Below, piece after piece: positions 59,382-64,000 of a DNA stretch of 64,000 nucleotides. The notes under the pieces are model-generated. The model was not told the DNA's origin. It was given only the letters and a program-made list of their open reading frames with translations, and did not search any database. The stretch comes from Strigops habroptila (taxonomy: Eukaryota; Chordata; Aves; Psittaciformes; Psittacidae). A program made the translations under genes and the position numbers. The stretch is taken from positions 79,620,923 through 79,684,922 of the forward strand of contig NC_044278.2 in the NCBI RefSeq assembly GCF_004027225.2. Direction: 5' to 3'. Positions within the stretch are counted from its first letter, which is position 1. The number at the start of each line of letters is the position of its first letter.

Positions 59382-62300
59382 CTACAGTGAAGGAGTATGA
59401 CATGACTACAAGTGTTATTCCTTGTGTTATCTGGCCAATATTGAAGGACTAGATTTATCAGTCGAATTCTACAGTTATTTTTGGTTTTGGGGAATTTCCA
59501 AGTGTAGTATAAGGTCAAAGTAGAAGGTCTGTTACTAAGTGCAGATGTTCTGGTTTTTTGCATTTGGGTTTGGTTTGTTCTTCCTTTTGCTGCCTTCAGG
59601 GTTTGTTCTGTAGACTTAAGCTCCCTGTTCAAGGGAATTCCCTGGTAGCTTTGTGTCTGGGCAGGATGTGTAGAATCGAGCTTCTGCAGCATGAGAACAT
59701 CATTCCCAGAGTGGACACCTGTGTTTAACACTGTTAAACAGTTAAAACATCAGTAACAACGACCTCAAAAAGCAGAAACTTTGCTGTACTTTGGAGGTAC
59801 TTTGTGAAGCAACGTGTTCATGTTTTTAAGTTGTGTTCCTTTCTTTCTCTGGTTTTCTACCTTTTCTTCTCTCATTGGTTTAGAACTTAGAAAGCTAAGA
59901 GCAGCATTGGCCGAAGGTTTATATGGTGCTTTTGAGGAGGGGGTTGGGGGCGCCTGTGTAATGTCAGAAGAGAGCTCTCTGGATTTTGTTCTAGTTCATA
60001 ACTCACTTGCTGAAAGATGAAATTCATCCTTACAGAGACCTTGCTTGCCAGACTGCTTGTCATTTGAGATCACAGGGAAGAAGATGCATGATCCTTGTGC
60101 TATGCTGTTGAATGCATAAAAGTACATTCTGCCCTGAAGTACTCTAATAAGGGAGATAGAGCCCTGTTTAAGGTCTTGGTAATGGAGAGGGCATTAGTGG
60201 CATGGAATGTCTTTTTCCATAAGGTTCAAGAGTGAGTTGGCAAGGATAGCAAACTTGAAAAGTAAATAGATGTAACTAAATACATCCTAGAAAAGAAGAG
60301 ACCAGGTAATCTAACTTGATTTTTACTTTACTGATGTCAGGTAAACTCCCCAGTGGAGGGAATTTTGTTTCTTCTAAATTTACTATCCTGTTGTTCAGAA
60401 AAATTATATATCAGAGGGGAGGGGGTGTGAAGAACTAGTTTTGTTGCAAGCTGATTATTTTCCCATCTTTTGCCAGTATGGCCTAAAACACTAGCCAGTC
60501 ACTTTAGTCTTTAGAAGCACAGATATGGCAAATGTTAGAATTGGACAGTTTTAATGCACTCCTCAAGCTTAAAACAATTCTTCTGAATTGTAGGAAGTCT
60601 CTGCCATCTTAGTGTTGTTAACAGATTTTATAAATCAACTTTCATCCCTGTAATCATTAGTCTGGTCAAAATCTAGACCAGACCTAATATCAAGATATTT
60701 TTTAAATGTTCTTCCAGTTCTGATGGCAAACTTTGATAATACCTAAAAGGTCTTTCAACTAGGCTTCACACTCTGAACAGGGGTTGCAATAAATGTTTTC
60801 TTACCTTATGAAATCAAAATTGAAGGCATAAGCATCAGAACGTGACAGTGTCACTATAACTAAACTTTTCCATGCAGGTACATTTGATTTGCCAGTACAG
60901 TTGTTTCAGTGTACTTTATTCAGAATTGTTCAGAAGGTAATTTTTGGGAAAAGAATTGCTCTCTAGTGCAGTTTTAAATAGCTACTGAACTGGATCTTTG
61001 TAATTTAGTGTCACTACCATTGTTTCATTTGTCATATGTTTCTCAGCTTCAGATTTGCAGGTATAGATTCATACTTAAACAACTGGCTGGGTAACTAAAA
61101 CTTGTATCAGATCAGTTTTGAAAGGTTTTGTCAGTATTCAGTTCTCTTACCCCAAATGTAGTTCATTTTGTGCATAATGACACTGAAGCTAAGTATCACA
61201 ACCTAAATTATTTTAGTAAACTTTGCTTTACAGCAAAGGAAATGCTGATGGCAGGTGAATGATTCCTTTGTAACACAGACTCTACTTCTGACATCATAGG
61301 AAAAATATAATTGCCCTTCTTCAGTGGTCAATAAAAGATTTTCCTTTTATCATAGTCTTGAGTTATTTTTCTTTGTTCATATCCATTAAAACCTGCTGGA
61401 AAATGTCATGTATGTCAATAAAATTGACAATGCAGCCATGTCAGGGATTTTTACACAATTTTTTAATTGATGCTGCTGATTGATTAGATTTTTTTCTTTC
61501 TTTTCTATCTGAAACATTTTTAAGAGTAGACCTTCACCAGAATACCATACCATTATATAGTTGGGACATAGGTCTGAAAAGCAGATAGGGGTAAGTTTCT
61601 TGCTCTGGTTCTTACCAATGACCTGCATTAGTCTCCCATTTCTCCAGAAAATCAGACTTATTCTTTGGAGGTTATTGGTTGCTCTTTCTTTGCCCTTTCT
61701 CCTGAGAAATTTTCAGTGACTTCCGTTTTCCTGATGCAGAACAGGAAAACTTCTAAAACTTAAGTTTTAGAGGATGATAAAGCCCTATTACTTCCAGCTC
61801 TACTTAAAATAGAAAACTCTTAGGTCTATTGGCAAGGCACAGTGGATCTAAAAGCATGGATCTAAAAGCATTTTTGGCAAAGGGATGTTGGCTTTTTACC
61901 TGAAGGAAAATAACTAGCACGTCCATCTACTCCAGGGTATAGTGTATTTTATGAATGGTTAGATTCAAATTAGCTTGAACTAGACTTCTAGGCTTCCTAG
62001 GAGTCTTTTCCCTAAATATTTAATTTCTTCTGCCAATTAAAATCCCAGTATGAAAAACTATGTGTAACATGCAGAAAATAGTTGTGTTATCTCTTTTCTC
62101 TGGTTTTGTGAGTTGTTTTGTTGTTGTTGGGGGTGGGGTTTTTTCCCCTTCTTCAGATTTACTGTTTGTCTTGTCTAGATGTGTGACTTCAGGTACTGGC
62201 ACACTGAAACCTAAGGCTGCTGACTTTTCAGGTCATTCTGTACAACATTCAATTTTTATCTAACTAGAATATTTCCACTCATGCCAGACTACTTGATTCA

Positions 62301-63072
62301 ATCTGTATTTCAGTGAGTCTGAAAATAGACTTCTAGTAACCACTGTCCTGGGTGCAGGGGATAAGAATGCTGCTGTCTTCCTTGATAGAAACCTGGGCTA
62401 CTTTCTCACCTCCTCACAAGCTTGCTATCCCAGAGGAGTGACCATTTCCGAAGACTAGCTGCAGTGTTGCCTTAAAAGTAAATAGGAGAAAATGCTGTCT
62501 ACTAGCCTTCAAAACAGCTTTAGATTCTTGAGTTATAACATTCAATCCTGAGGAAGCACCCATTCCAGACATGAAGAGCTAAACCTTAAGCAGGTGGGTA
62601 AGGACATTCAGATCACACTCCTTGGTTTTGTGGGTGTTCTGGTGGTTTGGTTTGTTTGTTTTGGTGGGGTTTTTTCTTAGTAATTCTGAAGTAATCGTTT
62701 CTGTCCTATACTATTCACCAATCTTGGGTATATATAATCTGGCTTTCTTATCTGAAAGACCAGTGCAGCTTCACTGAAAGATATTAAAAAGCTTTGAGAA
62801 GCTTTGCATATTTGTCTGAATTCACCCAATTCTCTAACTGAAAGGAAATGCTCATACAAAGAATGTACCTGACTTGGCTGTTCTGTTCAAATCCTGCTGT
62901 TCTGCAGTTATCCAACAAACAGGAAAACTTAGCCTTACTCGTGTGATTTGAAGGAGGTGGATTTCCCTGATGCTGAGATTTCATGAGGAAGGCCATGCAT
63001 CTTCAGATTAGTTTGTACTCTGAACTGTGTGATAAAAGGAATTTACTGGCCAGCATTTGCTTACATTGAAAA

Positions 63073-63156
63073 TAACTTGTTCTTTTACAAGCTTAAAAGA
63101 ATAGCTATAGCAAGTAACTTCTTGTTTTACAAGCTTAAAAAAATAGCTATAACAAG
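63073..63156 (+). repeat. 42-bp tandem duplication in intron 5
   Basis: Two adjacent 42-base copies (63073-63114 and 63115-63156) sharing TTTTACAAGCTTAAAA and ATAGCTAT, with a handful of substitutions. Confidence 0.92.
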
Positions 63157-64000
63157 TGTTTCTATTACTTCCTTCAAGAAGAAGCCGTTCTACACTTTCT
63201 TCTGTCAGGCGACTTAGTCTGCCAACTTAGGATGGAAAGCAGTAGTAGGCTACACCCAGAACCACTTTTTCAGTGGAGCCAAATTCCATTACGGAGTGAT
63301 AGCTGTAGGCCAGCAGTAATGTAAAAGCCCTTAGGCTATCTAAAATGTCACTAGGTGTTTGTGTTGGAGGATCAAACCCCACCTGAAATGTCTTTCTATT
63401 CACTTATGAGTGACCACTACTTTCTGTGGAAAAGCTTTCAGTTTTCTATGGAAAAGATGTACTTGAAACAAATGCAGTGAGATACAAACTCATTGTTTAA
63501 GTGATACAACTAAAGAACAAGACCCCTAACACTCAAAAGACATTATCCAGGCATGAGGATACGAAAAGTGCTTTTACCACGTGTATACTGAATACCTTAA
63601 CTTCTTGTGAAGAATGTATCAACTTGTTACCAAGTGTGAAGTGGTACATATACTTGGGGAAAAATAATTCTAGAGTGTGAGGTCAAACTTTAATTTATTT
63701 TCATGTAACTGTACTGCATTCTATTATTGTTGTTATCAGACCATAACTTTTTGGCTATGGCAGAGCTCCGTGTACATCTGAGGGGAAAAAAAGAGGGAAT
63801 CTCTTAGAACAATGGTTTGGTTTGGGGAGATGGGGAAGGTTCTGGCTTCTTTAACCAAAATATATATGTCTCTTAAGCTGTCTGCTGACCTGCCATATCA
63901 GTCACTAAAACACCTATGTCATCCTCTGAAGTAATTGGTTTAAATATATGCATTATAATACAGCTGTCTTAAGTATCCATGTCCTTGAAAATTTGGGAAA

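Larger units (their letters stand above)
59179..64000 (+). other. OBI1: OBI1 intron 5, running off the right edge
   Basis: At least 4.8 kb. It contains two short tandem duplications (59312-59381 and 63073-63156) and otherwise ordinary AT-rich sequence. No open frame matches the large last OBI1 exon, so that exon lies to the right of 64000. No other gene or transposon is recognised here. Confidence 0.8.

Noticed and set aside
59179..64000. Search for the large last OBI1 exon
   Set aside because: No open frame of the needed size or sequence occurs here, so the exon must lie beyond the window.
1..64000. CRISPR arrays, operons, tRNA or rRNA genes
   Set aside because: Direct repeats are few and not regularly spaced, the DNA is vertebrate in character, and no tRNA cloverleaf or rRNA sequence was recognised.

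Overview
The window is bird (sauropsid, almost certainly avian) nuclear DNA. The evidence is a spliced vertebrate gene with a CpG-island promoter, eight CR1 LINE fragments (several ending in the avian-type short repeat around TCATAGAAT), and a decayed endogenous-retrovirus remnant of a kind common in birds. Nothing prokaryotic, CRISPR-like or operon-like is present. I did not find a new molecular system. The most informative items are one recognisable gene and the fossil mobile elements.

The gene lies at the right-hand end on the + strand: OBI1 (RNF219), the RING E3 ubiquitin ligase that modifies the origin recognition complex. Exon 1 begins at the ATG at 48285, inside a CpG island at about 47.88-48.75 kb. 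Five coding exons can be placed base by base: 48285-48356, 53494-53629, 54628-54719, 56405-56653 and 59090-59178. All have GT/AG borders and compatible phases. They encode residues 1-212 plus two bases of codon 213, covering the whole C3HC4 RING and most of the coiled-coil region. The large last exon known from the family (more than two thirds of the protein) is not in the window, so intron 5 runs off the right edge.

The left 47.8 kb contains no supportable protein-coding gene. It is AT-rich intergenic DNA upstream of OBI1, carrying: a decayed CR1 (+) at about 4.93-5.64 kb; a second old CR1 (+) at about 8.40-9.27 kb that keeps the end of ORF1 and the start of ORF2; a younger CR1 (-) at 9.58-10.60 kb; a retroviral protease remnant joined to LTR sequence at 10.64-11.24 kb; and further CR1 (-) copies at 15.4, 28.0-29.0, 31.1-32.3 and 35.2 kb. 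One more CR1 (-) copy lies in OBI1 intron 1 at 50.2 kb. The 28-29 kb copy keeps the longest open reading frame in the window, covering the C-terminal part of the CR1 reverse transcriptase.

Simple structure includes a 13-bp perfect inverted repeat at 7.6 kb, an A-rich tract at 6.7 kb, a polypurine tract at 7.8 kb, TA/CA microsatellites, a perfect 23-bp minisatellite in OBI1 intron 1, and two short tandem duplications in intron 5. Two stretches (42.66-43.09 kb, rich in TAAT cores; 46.56-47.18 kb, with retained CpGs) look like candidate conserved non-coding elements, but this cannot be proved without an alignment.
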